Positions 49,343-58,098 of a stretch of 64,000 bases of DNA are shown one piece after another. The stretch's first letter is position 1. The number at the start of each line of letters is the position of its first letter. The translations under genes and the position numbers were made by a program. The stretch is from Luteimonas sp. MC1750. Its GTDB lineage: Bacteria; Pseudomonadota; Gammaproteobacteria; Xanthomonadales; Xanthomonadaceae. The DNA lies in contig NZ_CP067113.1 in assembly GCF_016615955.1 (NCBI RefSeq), positions 1,984,001 to 2,048,000 of the forward strand, written 5' to 3'. The notes under the pieces are model-generated. The model had not been told where the DNA came from. It was given only the letters and a program-made list of their open reading frames with translations, and ran no database searches.

Positions 49343-50203
49343 GTGACCGCGGCAGGCGCGGTCCTCGTGGGCCTGCTGTCCGCCCTGCCCTGGGCACTGG
49401 CGATCGCGCAGGCCGTCCCCGCGATGGCGTCGGTCGACGCCGCCGCCCCGGACGCACGCGTGGTGTTCCCGGAGCGCGTGCAGCAGGGTGCCCTGGTGCT
49501 GGGCAAGGTGCCCGCGGGCAGCCGCGTCGAGCACGCCGGTCGCGTGCTGCGCAGCACCGCCTACGGCACCGTGGTCTTCGGCGTCGGCCGCGATGCCAGC
49601 GGCCCGCTGGAGGTGCAGGTGATCCGGCCGGACGGCAGCCGCACCGCGGCCCGGATCGAGGTCGATCCGCGCGACTGGCCAATGGAGCGCGTCAACGGCG
49701 TGCCGCCGAAGACCGTCGATCCGCCGCCGGCCATCGCCGCGCGCATCCGCCGCGAGCAGGCCCGCGTCACCGCCGCGCGCACCCGCGACGACGACCGCGC
49801 CGATTTCGCCAGGCCCTTCATCCGTCCGGTCGAAGGCCGCATCAGCGGCCGCTTCGGCAGCGGCCGGATCTACAACGGCAAGCCGGGCGCCGGCCACTCC
49901 GGAATGGACATCGCGGCCCCGACCGGGACGCCGGTCCAGGCGCCGGCTGCAGGCACCGTCACCTTCGCCGACCCCGGGCTCTATCTCACCGGCGGCACGG
50001 TGGTGATCGACCATGGCCACGGCGTGAGCTCGAACTTCCTCCACCTCTCGCGCATCGACGTGGCCGAAGGCGAGCGCGTCGAGCAGGGGCAGGCCTTCGC
50101 CGCCGTCGGCGCCACCGGCCGCGCGACCGGGCCCCACCTGCACTGGGGCATGAACTGGTTCGACGTCCGCGTGGATCCGCTGCTGGTGCTGGAGCGGCCG
50201 TAG
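49343..50203 (+). CDS. Secreted M23-family (LytM) metallopeptidase
   Basis: A GTG at 49343 gives 286 residues starting with a signal peptide (VTAAGAVLVGLLSALPWALAIAQ). A beta-rich N-terminal domain (about 30-150) precedes the LytM domain (about 165-280), with zinc ligands in GHSGMDIAAPTGTPV and GPHLHWGMNW. Such proteins are cell-wall DD-endopeptidases or regulators of amidases. All the zinc-site residues expected of an active enzyme are visible. It starts 43 bp after the dihydroorotase stop. Confidence 0.9.
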   Translation: MTAAGAVLVGLLSALPWALAIAQAVPAMASVDAAAPDARVVFPERVQQGALVLGKVPAGSRVEHAGRVLRSTAYGTVVFGVGRDASGPLEVQVIRPDGSRTAARIEVDPRDWPMERVNGVPPKTVDPPPAIAARIRREQARVTAARTRDDDRADFARPFIRPVEGRISGRFGSGRIYNGKPGAGHSGMDIAAPTGTPVQAPAAGTVTFADPGLYLTGGTVVIDHGHGVSSNFLHLSRIDVAEGERVEQGQAFAAVGATGRATGPHLHWGMNWFDVRVDPLLVLERP

Positions 50204-50235
50204 GCCGGAGCGTTGGTTGCGCCGGAACGCCGACG

Positions 50236-51141
50236 TCAGCCCGCGGCGCGCTGCATGACGCGGCCGAGCAGCCGCGTCGCCGGCGAATTGGCCAGGTCCT
50301 GCGGTGAGACCAGGCGCGGGTTCGGGCGGTGGTCAAGCGGTGCGCGCGCTCCGGCGCTCGCGGCGCGCAGCGGGCCGGGGCCGGCGAGGCGCGCGAGGAC
50401 CTGCTCGCGGGCATCCTCGAGCGCGTCGTCGGAGGGATCCACCACGTCACGCAGGAGCGATGCGGCATCGGCCTGGCCGGCGCTGCGCAGTCCGGCCGGC
50501 GCCTTCGGAAACAGCACCGGGCCGATTTCCTCGGCCAGGCGCTTCCAGTCGATGGCCGGGAACGGCGCGGTGCCGCGCCTGCCTTCGACGATCGGCGGGG
50601 CCATGCGGCCGCGCGGCTGGGCCCCGCACTCGGCCCAGGCGCGGTAGACGACTTCGCTGCAGACCATCCCCGGCGACTCCGAGGGCAGCGCCCGATCGAG
50701 GGCGATGCGGACCAGGCGCCTCGCCAGCGGATGCACCGGCCACTTGCCGCGCACCGCCATGACCGCGCCGAACAGCGCCAGCTGGTCGACCGGGTACGGC
50801 GCGCCCAGCAGGTCGCCGGCGTGCGCGCAGACCAGGGCGCGGTCGGCTGCCGCGAACGCGCCGCTGCCATCCTGCGGCCGCCAAGCGTCGATGAAGTGGA
50901 AGTGCTCGAATTCGACCGCGCGCCGCGCCAGCGGATAGCGCCGTACGCCGCCGAGCGAAGCCTCGACCAGCTCGCCGCCCTCCACGACGATGCCCGCATG
51001 GCTGTAGACCCCGTCGCTCGCCCAGGCGATCAGGTCCGACAGGGGTCCCTCGCCCATCATCAGCAGGATGTCGCCCGCTTCCAGCGCCTCGATGCCGATC
51101 GTGTCCATTCCGTGTCCGTTGTGTCCGAGTCCGATGTTCAT
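50236..51141 (-). CDS. Permuted papain-like hydrolase (YiiX/NlpC-P60-like)
   Basis: This 301-residue protein has AGDILLMMGEG and YSHAGIVVE (His48) in the first third and MVCSEVVYRAW (Cys161) later. That order (His before Cys) is the circularly permuted NlpC/P60 arrangement of YiiX-like proteins. These act as peptidases, amidases or acyltransferases, and the substrate is unknown. No signal peptide is visible, so a cytoplasmic location is likely. Its ATG overlaps the stop of the diguanylate cyclase gene (ATGA), so the two are made together. Confidence 0.82.
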   Translation of the reverse strand: MNIGLGHNGHGMDTIGIEALEAGDILLMMGEGPLSDLIAWASDGVYSHAGIVVEGGELVEASLGGVRRYPLARRAVEFEHFHFIDAWRPQDGSGAFAAADRALVCAHAGDLLGAPYPVDQLALFGAVMAVRGKWPVHPLARRLVRIALDRALPSESPGMVCSEVVYRAWAECGAQPRGRMAPPIVEGRRGTAPFPAIDWKRLAEEIGPVLFPKAPAGLRSAGQADAASLLRDVVDPSDDALEDAREQVLARLAGPGPLRAASAGARAPLDHRPNPRLVSPQDLANSPATRLLGRVMQRAAG

Positions 51142-52862
51142 GCGCCCGCGACCGCCAGCTCCGCGCGCTCCGCGGCCCCGGCGCTCGACACCCGGTTCCG
51201 CCCGGCCTGCTTGCTCGCGTACAGCGCGGCATCGGCGCGTTCGACCAGGGACTCCACGCTGTCGCCCGGCCGCGACTCGGCCACGCCGATGCTCAGGCTC
51301 GCGCGCAGCCGGTGGTGCTCGATCGTCAGCGGGCGGCCGTTGACCGAGACCCGCATCCGCTCGGCCACCGCGAGCGCGTCGGCCAGCGGCGTCGCCGGCA
51401 GCACCACCAGGAATTCGTCGCCGCCATAGCGCCCGATCAGGTCGCCGCCGCGCAGCTGGTTGCGCACGCGCTGCGAGACGACGCGCAGGCACTGGTCGCC
51501 GACGCCGTGGCCATGTTCGTCGTTGACCGGCTTGAAGTTGTCGAGGTCGACGAAGGCGATGCACATGCCGCCCGCCTGGTCGGCCTGCAGGGCGCGGCGC
51601 AGCTCGGCTTCGATGCCGGCGCGGTTGAGCAGGCCGGTGAGCTTGTCGGCGACGGCCAGGGCGCTGGCCTGGTCACGGTCGCGGCGCAGCTCGAGCAGCT
51701 TGTCCGCCAGGCCGATCGCCAGCAGCAGGCTGGCCAGCGCGAAGCTGCCGGCGAGCCCCTGCGCCAGCCAGGGCGGTGCCGACCACAGCTCCATCAGCCC
51801 GGTCGCCACCAGGGTGGTGAACACCATCAGCGGCAGCCAGGACACCATCACCACGCGTCCGGAACGGTCGCCACGCAGCGCGAGCGTCGTGCTTCCCACC
51901 AGCAGCAGGGCCGCCGACAGCACCAGGCCTGCATTGCCCGCGAGCGACTGCCACGGCGCCAGCGCGAGGATCGCCCCGATGCCGCAGGACGCGGACAGCG
52001 CGGTCCCGATCCACAGCAGGCGGTCGACGCCGGGCAGCTTGCCCGGGAGGTCGAGGTAGCTGCGCTGGAACAGGTTGCTGCAGACCACGCCGAAGCCGCC
52101 CACCACCATGTGCGCCCGCGTCGTCGAGAACAGCTGCTCGGCCCCGGGCAGCAGCCGCGCGTCTCCGCCCACGGACACCAGGTAGAGCACCGCAAAGCAC
52201 AGCATCCCGCCGAACCAGGCGAAGCTCGACTCGCCCGTCCCGGCACGGAACACGAAGGCCAGGACCGCGAGCAGGGCGATGACCGACAGCACCAGGGTCC
52301 GCCACGTGGTGTAGGCGAGGTCGTCGCGCTGCACCGTGGCGAGCGGCTCGACCGCCACCTGCATCGGCAGGCTGGAGCGAGCCTCCACCCGCAGCCACAC
52401 CGCCGACCCTGCCGGCAGGCCTTCCGGCAGGTCCACGACCAGGGCACGCGGCGCGTGGCTCGGATCGGCGTGTGCGCCGTAGATCGACAGCTCCACCGGC
52501 GCGTCGCGGCCCGGCACCCAGGCCTGCACGCGGTTGACGAAGGGTGAGCGCAGCACCAGCTGTGGCCGGTCGCCCGCCGGAATCGGTGCTGGCGCGGTCA
52601 CCCGCCACCAGCCGACCTCCCCCTGGCGCGCGCGCAGGAGCGGCGCGTCAAGCCGCGCCAGTGCGCCATCCAGGCGACCGGAACGCAGGGCTTCGATATC
52701 GAGCGCCGCGCCATTGGCCTGCCGCAGTTCCTGCAGCACGAGGAGCGGCTGGGCGGGCACCGTCTTCGCGGCCATGGCGAAAGGTGGCAGCGCGCACAGC
52801 AGCAGGAGCAGCAGCCAGACGCTGCAGCAGAGCCCCCGGCGTCCGCGTTCCCCATTCCCCAT
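51138..52862 (-). CDS. Membrane diguanylate cyclase with 7TM-DISM-like sensor
   Basis: This 574-residue protein has a signal peptide (GLCCSVWLLLLLLCALPPFAMA). A periplasmic beta domain follows (about 33-185), with VGWWRVTAP and VWLRVEARSSLPM as in 7TMR-DISMED2 sensors. Seven membrane helices occupy about 190-395, then a short linker and a GGDEF domain with intact YGGDEF (GGDEF at 480-484). It should synthesise c-di-GMP on an extracytoplasmic cue. It is the second protein of this architecture in the window (compare 17530-19359) and is co-translated with a papain-like hydrolase. Confidence 0.92.
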   Translation of the reverse strand: MGNGERGRRGLCCSVWLLLLLLCALPPFAMAAKTVPAQPLLVLQELRQANGAALDIEALRSGRLDGALARLDAPLLRARQGEVGWWRVTAPAPIPAGDRPQLVLRSPFVNRVQAWVPGRDAPVELSIYGAHADPSHAPRALVVDLPEGLPAGSAVWLRVEARSSLPMQVAVEPLATVQRDDLAYTTWRTLVLSVIALLAVLAFVFRAGTGESSFAWFGGMLCFAVLYLVSVGGDARLLPGAEQLFSTTRAHMVVGGFGVVCSNLFQRSYLDLPGKLPGVDRLLWIGTALSASCGIGAILALAPWQSLAGNAGLVLSAALLLVGSTTLALRGDRSGRVVMVSWLPLMVFTTLVATGLMELWSAPPWLAQGLAGSFALASLLLAIGLADKLLELRRDRDQASALAVADKLTGLLNRAGIEAELRRALQADQAGGMCIAFVDLDNFKPVNDEHGHGVGDQCLRVVSQRVRNQLRGGDLIGRYGGDEFLVVLPATPLADALAVAERMRVSVNGRPLTIEHHRLRASLSIGVAESRPGDSVESLVERADAALYASKQAGRNRVSSAGAAERAELAVAGA

Positions 52863-52959
52863 GGCGCAATCGTATCCCAGCCCCTGCGCGCCGGCAGCCG
52901 GGAAACCACCCGGATCCCGCCGGGGATCGACCCGGCCCGAGCGGATCGGCTTCCGTCGT

Positions 52960-53883
52960 CTACGCCACCACGCCCGTCACCCTGGCCACGGCGTCGTGCG
53001 CGTGCAGGCTTTCGAAATGCGAGACGGTGGCGTCGAAGCGGGCCACGTGCGGGCTGGCGCTGATGGCGGCGGCGACGCGCCGGGCGGCGTCCTCGCAGAA
53101 CATCAGGTTGTCGGCGTTGGCGCGGGCGAAGGCCTGCTCGTCCTCGCGCTTGACCGCGGTCTGCACGGGGGTGCCGAGCGCGGCCTCGATGGCATCGACG
53201 AGCTGCAGCAGCGGCAGGCACTCGACGTCGTCGCGCAGGGTCACGCGCACGTCGGCGCGGCTGCGCTGGGCATGCGGGGTCGCGGCCAGGCCGCGACCGG
53301 AGGCCAGCCACTCGCGCACTTCGACCTTGGACGGTGCGTCGTCGGCGCCGAAGTCGTCCTCGAAGCGATCGGCGTTGGCGCGTCGCGACAGCGCGGCGGA
53401 GGCCGGGCAGGTGCTGGAGTAGTCGACGCCGAAGGCGAGCACGATGTCGGCGCCGGCCGGGGACAGCACCGCGTCGATTTCCACCGGATAGGCCTTCCAG
53501 CCGGCATTGTCACTGGCCAGGGCGCGGCGCCTGAGCAACTGGTCCCAGCGCAGGGTCAGCCGCGCGGTGGTGGCGAGCCCGGACTGCGAATCGATGCACG
53601 CGCGCAGCAGGTCGCGCAGGACCGGCACGGCCAGCGGCTGCGCCGACAGCGCGTCCTGCACCAGCAGGTAGAGCCGCGACATGTGAATGCCGCGGGTCTC
53701 CGCGCTGGCCAGGTCGACGCCGATGTCCGCCGATGCCGGCACCCGTTGCGGCTCCCCACCCTCGCCCGCCACGCACAGCGGCAGCGCGATGCGGCGCATG
53801 CCGACCCAGTCGAGCGGGCGCGCGGCGGCGGCGCGATCGTAGGCGACGTCGGGCAGCGCCGGAGGCTGGTTGGAAGAAGTCAC
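52960..53883 (-). CDS. folE2: GTP cyclohydrolase I type 2 (FolE2)
   Basis: A GTG at 53883 gives 307 residues. FolE2 converts GTP to dihydroneopterin triphosphate, the first step of folate synthesis, using alternative metals when zinc is scarce. It shows SADIGVDLASAETRGIHMSRL (active-site region), YSSTCPASAALS with the metal-binding Cys, GLAATPHAQRS and EDAARRVAA. The product is also a precursor for queuosine and pterins. An AT-rich imperfect palindrome upstream could be a Zur site. No folE1 is visible in this window. Confidence 0.93.
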   Translation of the reverse strand: MTSSNQPPALPDVAYDRAAAARPLDWVGMRRIALPLCVAGEGGEPQRVPASADIGVDLASAETRGIHMSRLYLLVQDALSAQPLAVPVLRDLLRACIDSQSGLATTARLTLRWDQLLRRRALASDNAGWKAYPVEIDAVLSPAGADIVLAFGVDYSSTCPASAALSRRANADRFEDDFGADDAPSKVEVREWLASGRGLAATPHAQRSRADVRVTLRDDVECLPLLQLVDAIEAALGTPVQTAVKREDEQAFARANADNLMFCEDAARRVAAAISASPHVARFDATVSHFESLHAHDAVARVTGVVA

Positions 53884-53905
53884 GCGAGGGCCTGCAAATG
53901 GGAAT

Positions 53906-53922
53906 GGATTGCAATTGTAACC
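53906..53922. promoter_or_regulatory. Candidate Zur box / promoter of folE2
   Basis: Minus-strand GGTTACAATTGCAATCC is an AT-rich, imperfect inverted repeat 22 bp before the folE2 GTG, and it contains a TACAAT -10-like hexamer. Zinc-independent FolE2 genes are typical Zur targets. The palindrome has several mismatches, so this is only a candidate. Confidence 0.35.
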
Positions 53923-54007
53923 GTGCGGCGATGCGGGCCCACGCAACGCTGCATGCCGTGCACGCCGCAGCGGCGTGGCCGCGCGGAGGGCCCGGCGATC
54001 CGCTGGT

Positions 54008-54697
54008 TCAGCGCGGCGAACGCGCGCCGCGCCACGCCGCCAGCAGCGCGCGCACGGGCGGCAGCGCCGCGCCGGCGCCGCGTCGGCGCGCCGACGTGAA
54101 GGCGCTGGCGATGCCGCGCGGGCGGGTGCCGGGACGGGCCCGGCGCGCATTGCGATCGGCCACGTCGATCGCCTCCATCGGCGTCGCCTGCACCAGGCTG
54201 CGCTCGTCCAGGAGGCCGCGCAGCACGACGGCGCGGGCGTCGGCGTCGGCGCGTCCGTCGAACAGCGCGGCCTCGCAGTCGGCCATCGCGGCCGCGAACG
54301 CCTCGCCCGCGACCACGTCGCCTGCGCCATGCGGCTCCGCCGCGGCGTCGGCATCGCGTCCACGCAGCGCGCGCAGGTCGGGCAGCGCCCGGCCCAGCGC
54401 CAGCCACGGCACCGCGCTGCGCGGCTGCAGCAGCGCGCCCAGGGGATGGCGGCGGGCACCCTTGCTCCAGCCGCCGAGTTCCTCCTGCCACCACGCCAGC
54501 TTGGCCAGTCCCGGCGTCGGATCGGCGCCACCCCAGGCGGCATCGGTCAGCTCCTGCAGCAGCGTGAACCAGGCTTCGACTAAGGGCCGCTGCGCAGCCG
54601 GCACGAAGACCATGCCCAGCTCCCACTCCGGCCAGCGCGCGCGCCACTTGGCGACGAAGCTGGCGGCGCCGTCGCGGACGTCGACGTCGGTGCTCAC
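54008..54697 (-). CDS. Squalene/phytoene synthase-like protein
   Basis: This 229-residue all-alpha protein has the segment KLAWWQEELGGWSKGARRHPLG (about 63-84), which resembles the squalene/phytoene synthase region between the first Asp-rich motif and RHPL, but the usual catalytic DxxxD motifs are not seen. It may be a degenerate family member without prenyl synthase activity. Its GTG overlaps the gph stop (GTGA), and it ends the efp-mtaD-ubiG-gph operon. A quinone or isoprenoid-related role is suggested only by the ubiG neighbour. Confidence 0.6.
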   Translation of the reverse strand: MSTDVDVRDGAASFVAKWRARWPEWELGMVFVPAAQRPLVEAWFTLLQELTDAAWGGADPTPGLAKLAWWQEELGGWSKGARRHPLGALLQPRSAVPWLALGRALPDLRALRGRDADAAAEPHGAGDVVAGEAFAAAMADCEAALFDGRADADARAVVLRGLLDERSLVQATPMEAIDVADRNARRARPGTRPRGIASAFTSARRRGAGAALPPVRALLAAWRGARSPR

Positions 54698-55380
54698 GGC
54701 CAGGCGTCCGGGTCCAGCAGCGCCTGCGGGCTCTCCACCATCGTGTCGGCCTGCCATGCGCGCGGATCGTCATGCTCCAGCCGGTAGCCCCAGAGCGCGA
54801 CCAGCGAGCGCATGCCGGCGGCGCGCGCGGCCACGATGTCGCGTTCGTCGTCTCCGACGTAGACGCAGTCGGCGACCGCGAAGCCCATCGCATCGGCCGC
54901 GTGCAGCAGCGGCAGCGGGTGCGGCTTGCGTTCGGCCAGGGTGTCGCCGCCGATGAGCACGCCGCTGCGCGATTCCCAGCCCAGCGCGGGCATCAGGCCA
55001 CGCGCGAGGTATTCGGGCTTGTTGGTGACGATGCCCCAGCGCGCGCCGTCGGCCTCGAGCGCCGACAGCATCGCCTCGATGCCGTCGAAGGCGGCGCCGT
55101 GGCGGCCAAGCTCTTCGGCGTAAACGTCCAGGAACTCGCGGATGAGTTCCGCCGGAACCTCGCCGCCCAGCCCGGGGAAGGCCGCCGCGCTCATCGCCCG
55201 CGCACCCTTCGAGACGTGCGGGCGCAGCTGGGCGAGCGGCATCGGCGCCACGCCGCGCGCGGCGCGCATGCGGTTGACCGTGGCGGCCATGTCCGGCGCG
55301 CTGTCCAGCAGCGTGCCGTCGAGGTCGAACAGCACGCAGCGCGGGAAGCGCCCGCCCGTGCGCCGGCCCTCGCCGCTCAC
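54694..55380 (-). CDS. gph: Phosphoglycolate phosphatase-like HAD hydrolase
   Basis: This 228-residue HAD phosphatase has motif [15 protein letters not shown], motif II IVTNKP, motif III Lys in ERKPHP, and motif [14 protein letters not shown]. The DSAPDM continuation is that of Gph enzymes, which hydrolyse 2-phosphoglycolate. In Pseudomonas and Xanthomonas the orthologue next to ubiG also acts in sugar recycling. The GTG overlaps the ubiG stop. Confidence 0.9.
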   Translation of the reverse strand: MSGEGRRTGGRFPRCVLFDLDGTLLDSAPDMAATVNRMRAARGVAPMPLAQLRPHVSKGARAMSAAAFPGLGGEVPAELIREFLDVYAEELGRHGAAFDGIEAMLSALEADGARWGIVTNKPEYLARGLMPALGWESRSGVLIGGDTLAERKPHPLPLLHAADAMGFAVADCVYVGDDERDIVAARAAGMRSLVALWGYRLEHDDPRAWQADTMVESPQALLDPDAWP

Positions 55381-56099
55381 GACGCGTCCGGCTTCGTGGC
55401 CGAGGCGAGGTAGTTGACGTCGGTGCGCGACGACAGGCGCGCACGGTTGGCCCAGGGCTCGTAGGCCAGCCCGACGACGTCGTCCAGCTCCAGTCCGGCC
55501 TCGCGCAGCCAGCCGGCGAGCTCGGACGGGCGGATGAAATCGCGGTACTGATGCGTGCCGCGCGGCAGCAGGCGCGCGACGTATTCGGCGCCGACGATCG
55601 CCAGCGCGAACGCCGCCGGGGTGCGGTTGAGCGTCGACACGAACAATTTCCCGCCGGGCCTGAGCAGCGTCGCGCAGGCCTGGATGATCGCCCCGGGGTC
55701 CGGCACGTGCTCGAGCATCTCCATGCAGGTCACGACGTCGAAGGTCCCAGCCGCCTCTGCGGCCAGCGCCTCGACCGCCTGCACGCGGTAGTCGATCTTC
55801 AGGCCCGACTCGAGCGCGTGCAGGCGCCCCACCCGGACGAGGTCGTCGGCCAGGTCGATGGCGGTCACGTCGGCGCCGGTGCGGGCCATGGCTTCGCTCA
55901 GCAGCCCGCCGCCGCATCCGACGTCAAGCACCTTCGCGCCGGCCAGCGCCCGACGCGCGGCGACGTAGTCGAGGCGCACCGGGTTGAGCGCGTGCAGCGG
56001 CTTCTGCGGGCCCTCCGGGTCCCACCAGCGGTTGGCCAGCTCGGCGAACTTGTCGAGTTCGGACTGGCGGAAGTTGCTGCCGTGCGGCGAGGTGGTCAT
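55377..56099 (-). CDS. ubiG: Ubiquinone biosynthesis O-methyltransferase
   Basis: This 240-residue SAM-dependent methyltransferase performs both O-methylations of the ubiquinone ring. It shows [24 protein letters not shown] near the N-terminus, the SAM motif [16 protein letters not shown] (about 58-73), [13 protein letters not shown], and [12 protein letters not shown]. It lies between mtaD (34 bp) and gph (overlap). SAM consumption here and the MTA/SAH deaminase upstream are biochemically related. Confidence 0.96.
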   Translation of the reverse strand: MTTSPHGSNFRQSELDKFAELANRWWDPEGPQKPLHALNPVRLDYVAARRALAGAKVLDVGCGGGLLSEAMARTGADVTAIDLADDLVRVGRLHALESGLKIDYRVQAVEALAAEAAGTFDVVTCMEMLEHVPDPGAIIQACATLLRPGGKLFVSTLNRTPAAFALAIVGAEYVARLLPRGTHQYRDFIRPSELAGWLREAGLELDDVVGLAYEPWANRARLSSRTDVNYLASATKPDAS

Positions 56100-56133
56100 G
56101 GCGTCTGCTCGGGAGTGGGGAATGACCGGCGCT

Positions 56134-57483
56134 TCAGGCGCCGGTGCGGACGCCGGCCATGCGCGTGCGCCACTGGCGCGCGTTGGCGACCAGCGCCGCC
56201 GGATCCATGTCGACCAGCTCGCGTCCGCGCAGCTTCGCCGCGCCGGCGATCCAGACGTCGGACACCTGGTGGCGGCCGGCGGCATAGACGATCTGCGAGA
56301 CGACGTGGTGCAGCGGCTGGGTCTCGAGCTCGCCAAGGTCCATGCAGGCCATGTCGGCCTGCTTGCCCGGCTCGAGCGAGCCGACCAGGTGGTCGAAGCC
56401 GATCGCCTTCGCACCGCCCAGGGTCGCGGCGCGCAGTGCGGTGAAGGCGTCGAAGCCGGCCGCATCCTGGCCCACGGCCTTGGCCAGCAGCGCCGCGGTG
56501 CGGGTCTCGCCGACCATGTCGAGGTCGTTGTTGCTGGCGCAGCCGTCGGTGCCGATGGCCAGGTTCACGCCGGCGCGCTCCAGCGCGCAGGCCGGGCAGA
56601 AACCGGAAGCCAGCTTGAGGTTGGACTCCGGGCAGTGCACCACGCTCACGCCGCGCTCGGCGCAGAGATGGATCTCGGCGTCGGTCAGCTGGGTCATGTG
56701 CACCGCGATCAGGCGGTCGTTGACCAGGCCCAGGCGGTCCAGGCGCGCCAGGGGACGCTGGCCGTGGTCCTTCAGCGACTGCTCGACCTCCTGCGCGGTC
56801 TCGTGCAGGTGCAGGTGCACCGGCACGTCGAGCTGGTCGGCGAGCATGCGCACGCGCGCGAAATTGGCGTCGTTGACCGTATACGGCGCGTGCGGCGCGA
56901 AGGCCATCGCGATCAGCGGATCGCCGCGCCACTGGTCGTGGACGGTGCCGGCCTTGTCGAAGTACTCGTCGTCGCCCGAGGCCCAGGCGGTCGGGAAATC
57001 GATCACCGGCAGCCCGACACGCGCGCGGAAGCCGTGGCGCTTGTACACGGCCGCCTGCACGTCGGGGAAGAAGTAGTTCTCGTTGCAGCAGGTGGTGCCG
57101 CCGCGGAGCATTTCGGCGATCGCAAGCGTGATGCCGTCGGCGACGAAGTCCGGCGCCATCACCGCGGCCTCGATCGGCCAGATGTGCTGCTGCAGCCAGA
57201 CCTTGAGCGGCAGGTCGTCGGCAATGCCGCGCATCAGCGTCATCGGGTTGTGGGTGTGCGCGTTGACGAAGCCCGGCAGCAGCACGCCGTCCGGACGCGA
57301 CACCACTTCGGCCGGGGCGAAGCGCGCGCGCGCCTCGGCCCGCGGCAGCAAGGCGACGATCACGCCGTCGCGCACCGCCACCGCGTGGTCTTCGAGCACC
57401 ACGCCGTGCGGCACCACCGGGACCACGTGGCCGGCCTCGACCAGCAGGTCGCAGGCCTCGGGCGCGCCCGCCTCGACCACCAT
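56134..57483 (-). CDS. mtaD: 5-methylthioadenosine/S-adenosylhomocysteine deaminase-type amidohydrolase
   Basis: This 449-residue TRZ/ATZ-family amidohydrolase has zinc ligands in [11 protein letters not shown] (about 71-81), HLHLHET, and [12 protein letters not shown], the catalytic-site block seen in MTA/SAH deaminases. It probably deaminates MTA and SAH to the inosine derivatives, clearing inhibitors made by SAM-using enzymes such as ubiG downstream. Its ATG overlaps the efp stop (ATGA). Other TRZ/ATZ substrates cannot be fully excluded. Confidence 0.88.
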   Translation of the reverse strand: MVVEAGAPEACDLLVEAGHVVPVVPHGVVLEDHAVAVRDGVIVALLPRAEARARFAPAEVVSRPDGVLLPGFVNAHTHNPMTLMRGIADDLPLKVWLQQHIWPIEAAVMAPDFVADGITLAIAEMLRGGTTCCNENYFFPDVQAAVYKRHGFRARVGLPVIDFPTAWASGDDEYFDKAGTVHDQWRGDPLIAMAFAPHAPYTVNDANFARVRMLADQLDVPVHLHLHETAQEVEQSLKDHGQRPLARLDRLGLVNDRLIAVHMTQLTDAEIHLCAERGVSVVHCPESNLKLASGFCPACALERAGVNLAIGTDGCASNNDLDMVGETRTAALLAKAVGQDAAGFDAFTALRAATLGGAKAIGFDHLVGSLEPGKQADMACMDLGELETQPLHHVVSQIVYAAGRHQVSDVWIAGAAKLRGRELVDMDPAALVANARQWRTRMAGVRTGA

Positions 57484-58049
57484 CACTTGACCCGGCTGAC
57501 GTACTCGCCGGAGCGGGTGTCGACCTTGATCACCTCGTCCTGGCCGACGAACAGCGGCACGCGCACCACCGCGCCGGTCTCGAGCGTGGCCGGCTTGCCG
57601 CCGCCGCCCGAGGTGTCGCCGCGCACGCCCGGATCGGTCTCGCTGATCTTGAGTTCGACGAAGTTCGGCGGGGTGACCTGGATCGGCGTGCCGTTCCACA
57701 GGGTGACCACGCAGTCTTCCTCGCCCTTCAGCCACTTTTCCGCGCCGCCCATGCCGGTCTTGTCGGCCTGGACCTGCTCGAAGTTGTCCGGGTCCATGAA
57801 GTGCCAGTACTCGCCGTCGGCGTACAGGTAGCGCATGTCGGTATCGACCACGTCGGCGGCGTCCACCGAGTCGGTCGCCTTCATGGTGACTTCCTGCACG
57901 CGGCCCGACTTGATCATGCGGTACTTCACGCGGGTGAACGCCTGGCCCTTGCCCGGCTTGACGTACTCGGTGTCGGAGATGATGGCGGGTTCGCCGTTGA
58001 TGAGGATCTTCATCCCGTTCTTGACGTCGTTCATGCCGTAACTGGCCAT
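57483..58049 (-). CDS. efp: Elongation factor P
   Basis: This 188-residue translation factor relieves ribosome stalling at polyproline. The tip loop [15 protein letters not shown] places Lys34 exactly where EF-P is (R)-beta-lysylated. The epmB gene encoding the lysine 2,3-aminomutase of this modification is divergently transcribed 49 bp away. Domain II/III blocks include [15 protein letters not shown] and [15 protein letters not shown]. It heads the minus-strand operon efp-mtaD-ubiG-gph-(squalene synthase-like). Confidence 0.97.
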   Translation of the reverse strand: MASYGMNDVKNGMKILINGEPAIISDTEYVKPGKGQAFTRVKYRMIKSGRVQEVTMKATDSVDAADVVDTDMRYLYADGEYWHFMDPDNFEQVQADKTGMGGAEKWLKGEEDCVVTLWNGTPIQVTPPNFVELKISETDPGVRGDTSGGGGKPATLETGAVVRVPLFVGQDEVIKVDTRSGEYVSRVK

Positions 58050-58083
58050 GCGTGCTCCTGCTGGGTGGGGCCGCGCGAGCGGC

Positions 58084-58089
58084 TAGAAT
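58084..58089 (+). promoter_or_regulatory. Candidate -10 element for epmB
   Basis: TAGAAT in the context GGCTAGAATGTCGGGG, 9 bp before the ATG at 58099, would give a transcript with almost no leader. The same 14-base context occurs before hisS. Confidence 0.4.
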
Positions 58090-58098
58090 GTCGGGGAA

